64,000 bases of DNA, taken from positions 20,608,303 through 20,672,302 of the forward strand of contig NC_092581.1 in assembly GCF_037975245.1 (NCBI RefSeq), written 5' to 3'. Source of the stretch: Apostichopus japonicus. Lineage: Eukaryota; Echinodermata; Holothuroidea; Aspidochirotida; Stichopodidae. Shown piece by piece: positions 46,234-57,955 of the stretch; position 1 is the stretch's first letter, and each line of letters begins with the position of its first letter. The position numbers were made by a program, and so were the translations under genes. A model generated the notes under the pieces. The model worked only from the letters and a program-made list of their open reading frames with translations. It was not told the origin of the DNA and made no database searches.

Positions 46234-46313
46234 TGTGATATGTTAGTCAGGACGCCATATTTTAAGGTGTGTCGATCTGACCTCAAAGGTCAGGTTTATT
46301 AATATTCATGACA
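46234..46313 (-). repeat. 5' LTR of Mag copy 3
   Basis: 80 bp. The everted pair spacer reads CAA instead of CAG; both AGGTCA half-sites are kept. GTTAG follows at 46314. Confidence 0.93.
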
Positions 46314-47624
46314 GTTAGGAGACTGGGGCTTCGAAGAATTGATTGAAAAATTCGAAGGTATGTTTTGATATTATCTAAGTGAACGTGACAAGAACGAGAA
46401 ATGCTTAGAGAACCACGACTAAGTTGGGTAGACGAATGCATTTGAATCGCTTGCGTTACGTAGACCTAACGTTAAAGTCATACAATAAGTTAATATAATA
46501 GGCTAGCTGCTGTTTGTCATAGTCAACTCATAATTGTCAACGAATCCGTTGAGGCCTACATACAAGTAAACATTAAACGGAATAGCCTACGGACGGACGG
46601 AGGACTTTGGTCTAGGTCTTTATTGTAACCTAGTGCATTCTATTCCTATTGTACGTTAACCGTAACTTCGTATACCCTGCGAGTCACTTTTTTAAGTAGT
46701 ACTAGGACTAGTACTAGTACTAGCACTAGTAGGGTATACTTAGGCTATTTCAAGGCAATACATTTTAAAAAGCATCGGGCATGGGCCTATAGTTACGCTG
46801 GTACTATGTTTAATAAGGGATAAACATATATTCATGAAATGCAATAAATAATTACCACTAATTGCCATTTTGGCTTGGAAGTTGTAGCAAGTAGGCCGAA
46901 GCTGATGTGGATTGGTGACACTTTTAGACCTAGGTCCAACTATAATTTAGCTATATTATAGAAGTGATCTAGCTGTTATCATTCATAGCAATCTACACAA
47001 TTGCATACAGCGGGAGTGAGCATTGTCTTAAGCATTGTTAACATGATGCATTGGTTGTAAAAGTTGCCTACATTGTGTAATGAATGTTTAATGCAAGTTC
47101 CTGGTTTGACAAGGAATCACTATAGGCCATCTGGCTTTCTAGTTTTAAACGTACTTGAAAGTTGAAGAAGTTAGAATCACAACTGATTAAATTTTGGACA
47201 TTTTCTTAAGGAATGTCAATGTTTTGTGAGGGGTACATGTAAATAACTGTTTATGATCCAAGGAAGTATTTACACAACTTCATTATGATGATTTTTTTTT
47301 TCTTTTCTTCGTTGTTACTTAGGAAGCATCAACTTGGAATTCTATTTGCAAAAGATTTCTGAAAGACCTCAGACATATGTGCTACTTCTTGGAGGAAGCA
47401 AAATAGATCCTTAGCAGTCATTTGTGATCATCGAGAGACATGCCCTACCCCAGAAGACATATATGAAGGCCATTGATGTGTGCTTCAAATCATTCTACGT
47501 GTTAAATCTGAATTATACCAAATTACATGTCTTGGTGCCTGGAAATTTTCCCAAAAAGTTGTTTATCAGATGCCTGGTGGTGTGAAGCAATGCAACCAGA
47601 TTCGAGATTTTCGTGCTTACCGTG

Positions 47625-48310
47625 CCAACAATAAAGACAAAGTAACTGCAGTTAAGCAGTTGTCATAGACAGCACTCCACGTTTTCTCATCTCACGGAAC
47701 AGAATGTATCTAAAGTTGTTGCTTATTTGAAATTGACTTTGGGAAGAGTTGTTTCTTGTGTTTAATCTGGAATACCAAAAGACATGTGCCAACAACAAAG
47801 ACAAAGTAACTGCAGTGTAGCAGTCATCATAGACAGCACTCCACGTTTTCTCATCCCATGGATCAGAATGTATCTAAAGTTGTTGCTTATTTGAAATTGA
47901 CTTTGGGAAGAGTTGTTTCTTGTGTTTAATCTGGAATACCAAAAGACATGTGCCAACAACAAAGACAAAGTAACTGCAGTGCAGCAGTCATCTTAGACAG
48001 CACTCCACGTTTTCCCATCCCATGGATCAGCATATATCTAAAGTTGTTGCTTATTTGAAATTGACTTTGGGAAGAGTTGTTTCTTGTGTTTAATCTGGAA
48101 TACCAAAAGACATGTGCCAACAACAAAGACAAAGTCACTGTAGTGTAGCAGTCATCATAGACAGCACTCCATGTTTTCTCATCCCATGGATCAGCATATA
48201 TCTAAAGTTGTTGCTTATTTGAAATTGACTTTGGGAAGAGTTGTTTCTTTGTGTTTAATCTGGAATACCAAAAGGCATGCGCTAACAACAAAGACCAAGA
48301 AACTGCACTG
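47625..48310. repeat. 164-bp minisatellite, D3
   Basis: Four units, one more than in D1, at about 47696, 47860, 48027 and 48188. Confidence 0.9.
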
Positions 48311-48709
48311 TAGCATTTGAAAATGTTGGCACTTTTAAGTTGACTTAATTCCACAAGACAATACTTTTATAGCCTAAGTTGTTCGTTTGACATTCAATGG
48401 GATATAATAAATGGACCTCTGGAATAGGAAGGTAGTAGGGTGTTTAATTGCTGAAAATCGCACATTCTGAATTGTTTGTGTTGTCATTGCTTTTTGCTTT
48501 CTCTTAAATGTAACTTTCTGCTGTGAGCGATTCAAACATGCATCCATATTGTTTACCTAATTACTAGGTAATAATTAACCTAAAACCTGTATAAATTATT
48601 TACTAAACGGGTGCGATGTAAACTTTTCTGGCAAAATTTTACATAACAGTATTGTATTTGCGTTACATAATAAACATGTAAAACTTTACAAACCAGCAGT
48701 TAAATATAC

Positions 48710-49210
48710 ATCCCGAAGTATTAACGAGAGAGCACTATTGGGTGTTGAGAGTCCATTAAGTATCATCTTGACACAGATGACAAATGAACACTATATGGTG
48801 GTAATTCTACTCACTGAAGCAGAACTTTGACACCAAGAAGGCCAAAAAATGAGCACTTGAGTGTTAATTATACTCCCTGAAGTGCAATTTTGACACCCAG
48901 AAGTGCTAACATATGAACACTTTATTGTGTTAATTTTACTCCTTGAAGGGTCATGTTGACACCCAGGAGTTCTAACAAATGAAGACTTTATGGTGTTAAT
49001 TTTACTTCCTGTAGTGTACCTTCAACACCAGGAAGTGTTATTTTGACACTTGTTTGGGTGTGGTTAAGGCAACAATCGCAAAGTGTTATATTATGTTACA
49101 CTTCTGAAGTGTTAATTTAACCCGGTGGGTGTTGTCCCTAATCCAAACAGGGTGGGGTGTTAAATTCAACACTTTACGATTCAAATTTAACGCTTCATTT
49201 TTTTGAGTGT
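48710..49210. mobile_element. Repeat element with GTGTTAA motif units, only in D3
   Basis: Contains about six loosely repeated units of TGAACACTTTATGGTGTTAATTTTAC type and CTGAAGTGTTAATTTAAC. It ends TTTTTTTGAGTGT, next to a LINE fragment that is 80 bp shorter than in D2. Probably a MITE or foldback inserted after the duplication; its left end is not defined. Confidence 0.5.
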
Positions 49211-50257
49211 AGTACCAATACAAGTAAATATACTCTTTATAAAAATAAACTGACAAAAATTATCAGATTAGCAAAGAAGATGTATTATGAAAATTGTTTC
49301 AAGACAATAAAAATAATTTAAAGAAAACATGGGATACGATTAATAAAATTCTTGGTCGTACTTCAATCAATACTCCAATTGATAAAATTAAAGATAATGA
49401 TTTGTTAATTACAAATAAATTTGACATGGCCGAGAAATTTAATGACTTTTTTGCTAATATAGGTAACAACCTTGCAAGTTCTATTCCCACTTGTCACTCA
49501 AAATTTACAGATTTTCTTACTGATAGTACCCCATCATCTCTATTTCTCTCACCAACCAACTCCTCTGAAAGCCCCTCTTACATATATTTTTAATTTTTCA
49601 ATATCTACAGGTGTTGTTCCAAGTCGTACTAAAGAAGCAAAAGTTTCTCCAGTTTTTAAAAGTGGTGATAAGCTATCTATTAACAATTACAGGCCAATCT
49701 CAGTTCTTTCATCTTTATCTAAACTTTTAGAACGTGTAATATATAACCGTACTGTACATTTTCTAGACAAGAACAATATTATTACTGATAGACAATTTGG
49801 GTTTAGTAGGGTGTGTTATACAGCTATGGCAGCTTTGGATGTATCACACTATATCATTAATGGCTTTAAAAATAAGGAATATTCTTTGGGTGTATTTTTA
49901 GATTTATCTACAGCCTTTGATACTGTCAATCATGGAAATCTCTTCAACAAATTGTATCATTATGGCATAAGAGGGGTTGCATTTAATTGGTTTGTTAATT
50001 ATCTATCTGGCAGACGCCAATGTGTACATATTGATAATCATTATTCTAATTTCAGTAAAATTACATGTGGAGTACCACAAGGTTCAATTTTAGGTCCACT
50101 GCTTTTCTCTTTGTATATAAACGATATTATAGATTGTTCAAACACCTTGTATATTACACTTTTCGCGGATGACACCAGTATACTGTATAAACACAAAGAT
50201 ATCAATCATGCTGCATCTATTATAAATTTTGAATTAGTTAAAGTCTCTACTTGGTGA
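49211..50257 (+). pseudogene. Non-LTR retrotransposon fragment, D3
   Basis: The best-preserved reverse transcriptase segment: one open frame of 261 codons (49472-50257) from PLTYIFNFS through SGDKLSINNYRPISVLSS, LDLSTAFDTVNHGN, GVPQGSILGPLLFSLYIND and FADDTSILY to VKVSTW. The first palm aspartate (LDLS) and the ADD pair are intact, though YADD has become FADD. The start is in a different frame (49294-49593), and no endonuclease, thumb or 3' end is present, so it is a fossil. Confidence 0.85.
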
Positions 50258-50299
50258 CACAAAGTGTAAATGTTAACACAGCAAGCTTATTTAACTGTT

Positions 50300-50540
50300 G
50301 CTGAGCCTTCTACCAACCAACTCCTCTGAAATAATCAATTTAATAATGCAATTAAAAAAAAATGTTCTTGTGGTCTTGGTAATATATCTGTTCAGTTTCT
50401 CCAAGAAAATCGTTTCATTATAGCTGCCCCTCTTACAAATATTTTAATTTATCAATATCTAAAGGTGTTGTTCCAACTCGTACCGAAGAAGCTAAAGTTA
50501 CTCCAATTTTCAAAGGTGGTGATAAGCTATCTATTAACAA
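50300..50540 (+). pseudogene. Displaced LINE segment, D3
   Basis: Same misplaced segment as in D1 and D2, ending at KGGDKLSINN. Confidence 0.7.
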
Positions 50541-50649
50541 TATTGTGTTCATTTCTCCAGCTATAAGCTGATGTTTGTGTGTTGAATATGTTCTTTCACG
50601 AACAATCGCCAGTCAAGATCAGTGACTCCACAACCCAAGTTATATATAT

Positions 50650-50875
<226 letters not shown>

Positions 50876-51127
50876 GTGGGTTGAAAGAAGTGTTTTTCTT
50901 GTTAATCAAAACCGAAAAATCAAATGGTTAGTTACTCATTATAGTACTGATATTTCATGATAAGTGACTATACATTGGGCCTTTCACATGTAATGTAATG
51001 TTTCATCTTTCACTGGCACACGTTTGAAATATTTTGCCTGATTTCATCATCTTAAAATACAACAGGATTCAATTACAGCAGACAAGAAACAATGCTTTTC
51101 TTCAAATATGACAATGATCTCACAAAC

Positions 51128-51313
51128 CTGTGCAATTGGCATCTTCATAAGTCCATTTTCCATAAAGACACACTGCAGTCATGTGACCACTTAAATCCAA
51201 TCCATAAAGACAGGCATACATGATTTCAGTTCCATGTGCATACATCCCTCCTGCAACGTGAGGACTGTGGGATACCAAGTGATTTTGGGGAGCGGGTTCA
51301 TCACATGGTGAAG
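51128..51313 (-). CDS. CCP/sushi domain exon, D3 first
   Basis: Acceptor CCTCCTACAAG, 62 codons, donor ACAG|GTTTGTGAG, both phase 1. SPCDEPAPQNH, IMYACLYGLDLSGHMT, AVCLYGKW, DANC. Compared with its neighbour it is one codon shorter and has CLYG for CPDG at the second cysteine. All four cysteines and the Trp are kept. Confidence 0.8.
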
Positions 51314-51460
51314 CTTGTAGGAGGAACAAAACAATATTTAGATATTAATTTTAAAGGCAATGCTGACAGTCTTTCCAATACCATAAAATATACAACATGA
51401 TTCAATTACAGCAGACAAGAAACAATGCTTTTCTTCAAATATGACAATGATCTCACAAAC

Positions 51461-51649
51461 CTGTGCAATAGGCATCTTCATTAGTCCACACTCCATAAAG
51501 ACACACTGCAGTCATGTGACCATTTAAATCCAATCCATCAGGACAGTCATACATGATTTCAGTTCCATTTGGATACATCTCTCCTTTTGTAAAGTTAGGA
51601 CTGTGGAATACAAAGCCATCTGGGGGAGCGGGTTCATCACATGGTAAAG
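51461..51649 (-). CDS. CCP/sushi domain exon, D3 second
   Basis: Acceptor and donor as in the first, 63 codons. LPCDEPAPPDGF, IMYDCPDGLDLNGHMT, AVCLYGVW, DAYC. It lies 333 bp from the first CCP exon with an intron of only 147 bp, so the pair would be joined directly in the mRNA as two adjacent CCP modules. It is almost identical to the D2 exon 41370-41182. Confidence 0.82.
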
Positions 51650-51798
51650 CTTGTAGGAGGAACAAAACGATATTTAGATATTAATTTTAAAGGCAATGCT
51701 GACAGTCTTTCCAATACCATAAAAAATACAACATGATTCAATTACAGCAGACAAGAAACAATGCTTTTCTTCAAATATGACAATGATCTCATAAACCT

Positions 51799-51852
51799 GT
51801 GCAAAAGGCATTTTCATAAGTCCATACTCCATGAAGACACACTGCAGTCCCA
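51799..51852 (-). pseudogene. Truncated CCP exon, D3 third unit
   Basis: The last 17-18 codons and a changed donor (GTTTATGAG). The upstream part is replaced by the hairpin/AT module at the same base (GCAGTCCCAA) as in D1. Confidence 0.65.
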
Positions 51853-51867
51853 AATTATATATATTAT

Positions 51868-51977
51868 CAAGCCTAATGTTACATATACATGTTAGGATAC
51901 CAGGGAAAATTATGGTCATCGTCGTTCGGCACAACAAGTATTCAGCCAAGCGACGAAACAGTTGTCATATATTATAT

Positions 51978-52054
<77 letters not shown>

Positions 52055-52065
52055 TTACGTCGGTT
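51868..52065. repeat. Hairpin plus (TA)n module, D3 second copy
   Basis: Sixth copy of the module. The sequence after the AT run (52066-52230) continues as in the first-copy flanks. Confidence 0.8.
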
Positions 52066-52238
52066 GAAAGAAGTGTTTTACTTGTTAATCAAAACGGAAA
52101 AATTAAATGGTTAGTTACTCATTATAGTACTGATATTTTATGATAAGTGACTATACATTGGGCCTTTCACATGTAATGTAATGTGTCATCTTTCACTGGC
52201 ACACGTTTGAAATATTTTGCCTGATTTCATCATCTTTT

Positions 52239-52514
52239 GTGGAGTCCGACTATAGAGACAAATATAATGTTCAGGAACATGATAACTGTCATACGGTCGG
52301 CATTCGGGGCCAATGTCCCCCCAATTTCGACTATTCCCTCTTTTTTTATCAAATTTATTGTTTCGGTAATAGACCCTATGGTGCATCCACACATATGCCC
52401 CTCCAAACAAATGCTCTGCCCTCCAAATTTGACAAGCTGTCTACAGACCCGCTCTTATCCAGTTTCCTGCATTACACCACGTCTACATTTAACGAAAATT
52501 ATCACCAAGTGTAG
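52239..52514 (+). other. Unexplained open frame, 91 codons
   Basis: The plus strand is open and contains DNCHTVGIRGQCPPNFDY and a later CFGNRPYG. It is unique to D3, flanked by repeats, and an overlapping frame is open on the minus strand. Too little to call a gene. Confidence 0.15.
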
Positions 52515-53015
52515 ATGAGGAGAAACTGTATAGTAAAATGTACTATTGTCTTATTTTATCGATAGTCTGAGGTCAGCAAGGTTAACACTATAAATAAAGT
52601 AGACATTGCGCTAGAGTATAGCAATGATAAGGCAATGCTTTCAAAGTATTGATGAACGCAGAGTTCAGCGTATGATGCTATGATTCGCTGTATATAATAA
52701 AGTGAATAAAACCCGTAACGTAAGCCTATGTCTCTGATTTCGAAAGTTGTAAGCAAACAGTTCTTACACGTAGTAACTTTCGATTCCGTACAGTGAGGAT
52801 GTTTGTGCTATAAGCGAATTGCAGAAGACCTTTACGATATGATTTTATGGGGAATCCATGGTTGCAGGTGCTATCAATTGTAGTTTTCAGTTTGTGGAAA
52901 ATCTTAAAGTTCCGACTCTCCAGCCGCCCCCGCCCTTTCCATGCACCCATGTACTTCTTAAAACCCCGAGGTGGCGCAATGGTGAGCACAAAAAGCGGGA
53001 AGCCATATTCTCTAC

Positions 53016-53075
53016 CAATTACTGGCTTAAAAACAAGAAGAAAGAAGCAGACAATATATAAACATTCCTACGCAT
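53016..53075 (-). pseudogene. Broken twin of the signal-peptide exon at 25477
   Basis: Starts MRRNVY like the D1 exon. A 2-bp insertion (TATATTGTC for TACTGTT) then shifts the frame; a hydrophobic run persists but meets TAA before the donor (ATTG|GTAGAG). If D3 begins a gene, this start is lost or another donor must be used. Confidence 0.55.
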
Positions 53076-53149
53076 TTTACACTTCTGACCTGAAATTTTA
53101 TGTATGCTTGACAAATGAGTTTGAAACTCTTATGAAGGACAATTTGTCT

Positions 53150-53730
53150 AACTAATATTCATAATTACCATATCTGTGTGGTACTAACTTCAAATAAGCT
53201 TAAGTAATGCTGAATGTTCAATTCACAGCAACTAACGATTCTTTGTCGATTTGAAGTTATATTAAGATATTCATAGTGTCAAACCCATTCATCTCGAACC
53301 CTCCGAGTCAATTGGAATTACGCAAAAATATACCTAAACGCATTTTTATCAATACAAAGGAAGCACATTGTGTATTGTCTCGTTAACGACCAGAGCTTCC
53401 CTCTGGTAATCAAGTTGTCGATCAGATAAAATATTATGAAGGAAGTATGCTTTACCTAGGAAACACGTTTTACTATGATCATTCCCTAAATTTGACACTT
53501 CAAAATTGTAAGTAATGTTGAAGCGGTAAAGTTCTTATATTTATCTATAGTAATTTCTGCCACGCCTTTAATAGTGTTATGATGAGATACAAATGCAAGA
53601 GTTTGTGTCACTGCGTGCAAAAAAAAAAAGAAACAAAATAAAAATCATAATATACGATAAGAATGGTTAACTCTCCTTAACGGCACGTATATTTGGTTGT
53701 AACAATGATTGATTTAGTAATTATATACGG
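53150..53730. repeat. Repeat A, copy 5
   Basis: Full-length copy leading into CysX copy e. Confidence 0.8.
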
Positions 53731-53738
53731 TTTCGTAC

Positions 53739-53969
53739 CAGTCAAGCAATGTAAATCATACAGTCCATCTTCCCATTCGTCTGGTCTACACAGGTATGAA
53801 TCATCGGGACTAGATAGTTGGTAGTTTTCATTAATACAGGAGCAAGTTATGATCGATCCGTCACCGTAACACGGGGGTGCTGTGTTGCCGGCTGTCTTAT
53901 AATTGCAGCTGACAGTTGAATGCATCCGGGTTTCATCGTAAAAACACTGTGTGTACTTGTCGCAGCTAT
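53739..53969 (-). CDS. CysX exon (copy e), intact eight-cysteine module
   Basis: Acceptor CATTGGACTTCAG after a T-rich stretch, phase-1 entry, 77 codons, exit at ACTG|GTACGA in phase 1. Residues: SCDKYTQCFYDETRMHS, TVSCNYKTAGNTAPPCYGDG, ITCSCINENYQLSSPDD, YLCRPDEWEDGLYDLHC. All eight cysteines are at the same spacing as in copy d. This is the reference copy for the module and for the empty site of the SINE (3.2 kb) and hAT (33.5 and 54.8 kb) insertions. Function unknown; an extracellular location is inferred from cysteine content and neighbours. Confidence 0.72.
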
Positions 53970-54339
53970 CTGAAGTCCAATGAAGAAAATCAACGCAAAA
54001 GTTTAAGGTAAACATGAATTGGTTTATATTCATATGGAAATACAGCTACGATATTGTTAAAACAATAGTAACCAATGTCCTTTAACATTCGCAACCATTT
54101 TGTTCATCAAGATATTTGCTGTATTGCACTAAAAAGTGGGAGAGAAATTATAATTACAAGATCATAAGAAATATGTACTTCTTTGGGGGTGTAGCGGGGC
54201 ACATTCACCACCTCACACAACCCCCCCCCCCCCCAATAAAACAATCTACAGTCCCGTAAAATTTCCCAAAAGTAGAGGGTTCAGCAACAGTTGAATAAGC
54301 TTGCTGTGTTAACATTTACACCTTGTGTCACTCTCCTGT

Positions 54340-54780
54340 TTTACATTCACCTCAAACCCTCCGAGTCAATTGGAATTACGCAGAAATATACCTAGACGCA
54401 GATTTGTCAATACAAAGGAAGCACGTTGTGTATTGTCTCGTTATCGACCAGAGCTTCTCTTTGGTAATCAAGTTGTCGATCAGATAAAAAAAATTAAAGG
54501 AAGTAGGCTTTACCTAGGAAATACGTTTTACTATGATCATTGCCTAAATTTGACATTTAAAAATTGTAAGTATTTTCCAAGCGATAAATTTCTTACATTT
54601 ATCTATAGTAATTTCTGCCACGCCTTCAATAGTGTAATGATATGACACAAACGCAAGAGTGTGTCACTGCGTAACAAAACAATGATAAAAATAATATTTT
54701 ACGATATGAATGGTTTACTCTCCTTAACGGCACGTAAATTTGGTTGTTACAATGATTGATTTAGTAATGATATACTGTTA
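54340..54780. repeat. Repeat A, copy 6
   Basis: Joined on its left to a short piece (54280-54345) copied from the LINE 3' flank, including CAGCAACAGTTGAATAAGC in reverse orientation relative to 40175. Confidence 0.75.
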
Positions 54781-54785
54781 CGTAC

Positions 54786-56269
54786 TCAAGCAATATAAAT
54801 CATACAGTCCATCTTCCCATTTGTTTGGTATACCAGGCCCGTAGCCAGTTTTTACCTAGGGGTGGGGGTGGGGGGTCGTCATGCGTGATAGGACTATCTA
54901 AGTGGAGCGCCACCATTGGTTGGCTCGGAGCGTACAAGAAAATTCTTAGCTTTTCGAACCCCCCAGATGGCCGGAAAAGGCACTTCCCGAGTGTTTCAAG
55001 CAACAAGAAGTTCAGCCCCCATTTCGAAATTCTCCCCGCTTCTTGGAACACTTGACAAATATTGGGGGGCTGAACAAACCTTCAGCCGCCGCCCCCGCCC
55101 ACTTTTTCATCGCTGCCACTGGAGTTCGGCATTTTCATGAAGTAAAAACTCGAGGGCGCCCGAGCAAGGAGTGGAGTGACCGAGCAGGGAGAGGGTGTGG
55201 TTCTCCCTGCCCCAACCCAGGGAGTTTGTGCAATTTTTACATCGAATTGAGCGATCTGGTGAACACCTACGCTGGAATTTGTGGACATTTTCAATCAAAT
55301 GACAACATGGAAAAAGCTTAGCCACAAAAATCGTAAAAGAGGGCCAACAACGGAGTAAAAGAGGTAGCCTGTCCATAGGCAGTGCAAATTCATCCTACAA
55401 TGAAATTGTTGAAGTGTAAAAAAAAAGTGAAAAAGAGAAATACATCAAAAATGTGTTTGTATTTTCCTGAAAAAGCATGGGGCATGTTTAAATTTCATTT
55501 GGAGGCTCAGCATCCCCCCTTCCCAACATACATGTACACCTATCTTTTCTTTCAAATTTCTGCGAATAAAGAAAAAACACATGATCAACAATAATGTAAT
55601 TCTTAAAATAGCTCTTTTATTGGCATTCATTCTCATAAAAACTAAACAGACACACATACACAGTGAAATTGATAGATTTTAGCAACCATTGTACTTGTGG
55701 TGTCTCTATTACTACTATTGTGAAGTTGAAATACAAGGAAACACAGAGATTTGTTGAGACTGTCTCTTCAGTAGTAGCAAGTCCGAAAGAGAGTATGCAA
55801 ACACATATTTGCATATTTCTATCTGCTATAGGGTCCAATATCTCGGACTGCCATGTTTCGAAGCTTGAAATCACGGCGCGGCGTTCAGTGTGGACACCCC
55901 TCACCTCGCCGCGCCGAACTTTGCAGCGCTGCAAAGTTCGGCGCAGCGCGGCGCCAGGTGTGGACGTCCCTTTACATGAATTTGCCCTGGAAAACGCCAA
56001 AACTCCATTGGAAAAAAATTGATCTGGGCGGGGGGGGGGTGGGTTCGTACGAACCCCCCGAACCCCCCTGGCTACGGGCCTGGGTATACACAGGTATGAA
56101 TCCTCGTAACTAGATAGATGGTAGTTTTCACTATTACAGGAGCAATTTAGTTTCGATCCGTGACCGTAACACGGGGGTTCTGTGTTGCCGTCTATCTCTA
56201 CATCGCAGCTGACAGTTGAATTCACACGGGCTTCATCTAGAAAACACTGTGTGTACTTGTCGCAGCTAT
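54786..56269 (-). pseudogene. CysX exon (copy f), split by a hAT-like element
   Basis: Exon limits are the acceptor at 56269 and the donor TTGA|GTACG at 54786. The first 60 codons are open and keep six cysteines (SCDKYTQC, STVSC, PPCYGHG, NCSC) plus YLC. The reading frame then enters the element at 56082. Apart from the insertion it is undamaged, unlike copy c. Confidence 0.85.
54834..56082. mobile_element. Non-autonomous hAT-like DNA transposon, copy 2 (1249 bp)
   Basis: Same termini, same GGTATAC target duplication and same site in CysX as copy 1, so it was duplicated with the exon. It lacks about 110 bp near its right end that copy 1 has (34670-34785 region). Confidence 0.87.
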
Positions 56270-56544
56270 CTGAACTCCAATGAAGAAAATCAACGCAAGA
56301 GTTTTAAGTAAACATGAATTGGTCTATATTCATATGGAAGTACAGCTACGATATTGATTTTTCAAACAATAGTTACCAATGTCCGTTAACATTCGCAACC
56401 TAATTTTGTCCATCAGGATATTTGCTATATTGCACTAAAAAGTGGGAAACAAATGATAATTACAAGATCATAGGAAATTTGTACTTCTTTGCGGGTGTAG
56501 CGGGACACATTGACCACCCCACCAACCCCCGCCCCCCCTAAATA

Positions 56545-56943
56545 TAACTTCAATGAAATTTAAGTAATGATGAATATTCAATTCACAGCAGCTTACAATT
56601 CTTTGTCGATTTAAAGTTATATTAAGAAATTCATAGTGTCAAGCCCATTCACCTCAAACCCTCCAAGTCAATTGGATTTACGCAGAAATATACCTAAACG
56701 CAGTTTTGTCAAAACAAAGGATGCACCTTGTGTATCTTTATTTATTGATGTAAAATTTGACAAAAAATCTCTTTTTATAGGAGTTATTTACACACAGAAA
56801 ACAATATGTAAAATAATATTATGTAAATCACGGGTTGTAAAAATGTACCCGGAATTATGTAAATATTACACAACGTTCTGTAAAATTATTCATATGCATG
56901 CGATTGAGGGTTACACAAACTTATTGTAAACATCTACTAAGTC
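56545..56943. repeat. Repeat B, copy 4
   Basis: Interrupted at its right end by the inserted satellite at 56944. Confidence 0.7.
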
Positions 56944-57510
<567 letters not shown>

Positions 57511-57720
57511 TTACATGATAGCAAGTAACTTTTACCAAAGCGTTAACCAAACGGAAGCAGAGTTTACATAATACAACACTACTTGTACCACTTTGTAGAC
57601 ATTTATCGTCACTAAATGTACTATAGTAACCACGGCCTTATATACGTTCAAGCCACATACCGTTACGTACTCAGTGTGCGATTACGAGCTACTGTACAAT
57701 GGCATGGAAAATGACGTTAG

Positions 57721-57800
57721 TGTGATATGTCAGTCAGGACGCCATATTTTAAGGTGTGTCGATCTGACCTCAGAGGTCAGGTTTATTAATATTCATGACA
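57721..57800 (-). repeat. 3' LTR of Mag copy 4
   Basis: 80 bp, one change (GTCAGTC). Everted pair intact. GTTAG at 57716. Confidence 0.93.
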
Positions 57801-57955
57801 TCTCTCTTTTTCTCAAATTAAAGTATGTGAAATTACAGTATACAACAAATTCGTAACATGTGATTTAAAAGCTGATCATGTGAGATTAGGAAACCTCTTT
57901 GTTTTTCTAGAACATATATATAAGTTCTCCCCAACCAAACTGGTTACCACTGTAC

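Larger units (their letters stand above)
43275..46313 (-). mobile_element. Mag element copy 3, reverse transcriptase deleted (3039 bp)
   Basis: A deletion joins CATACAGAAACTG (RNase H, near 45062) to AAATACACACATTCC (just after the protease start). Compared with copy 4 it lacks about 1.27 kb, covering reverse transcriptase and most of RNase H. LTRs, purine tract and primer site remain. Confidence 0.93.
43253..47668 (+). pseudogene. SAM-like two-exon pseudogene, D3 copy
   Basis: Exon 1 is 43253-43274 plus 46314-46357; the second half reads DWGFEELIEKF, with one substitution relative to D4. Exon 2 is 47333-47668 and retains the terminal TAG. It has the same in-frame TAG after KIDP as D1 and D2. 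After the common frameshift, the last part (GAWKFSQKVVYQMPGG, then QIRDFRAYRANNKD) is open to the stop, which shows what the parent C-terminus looked like. Confidence 0.6.
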
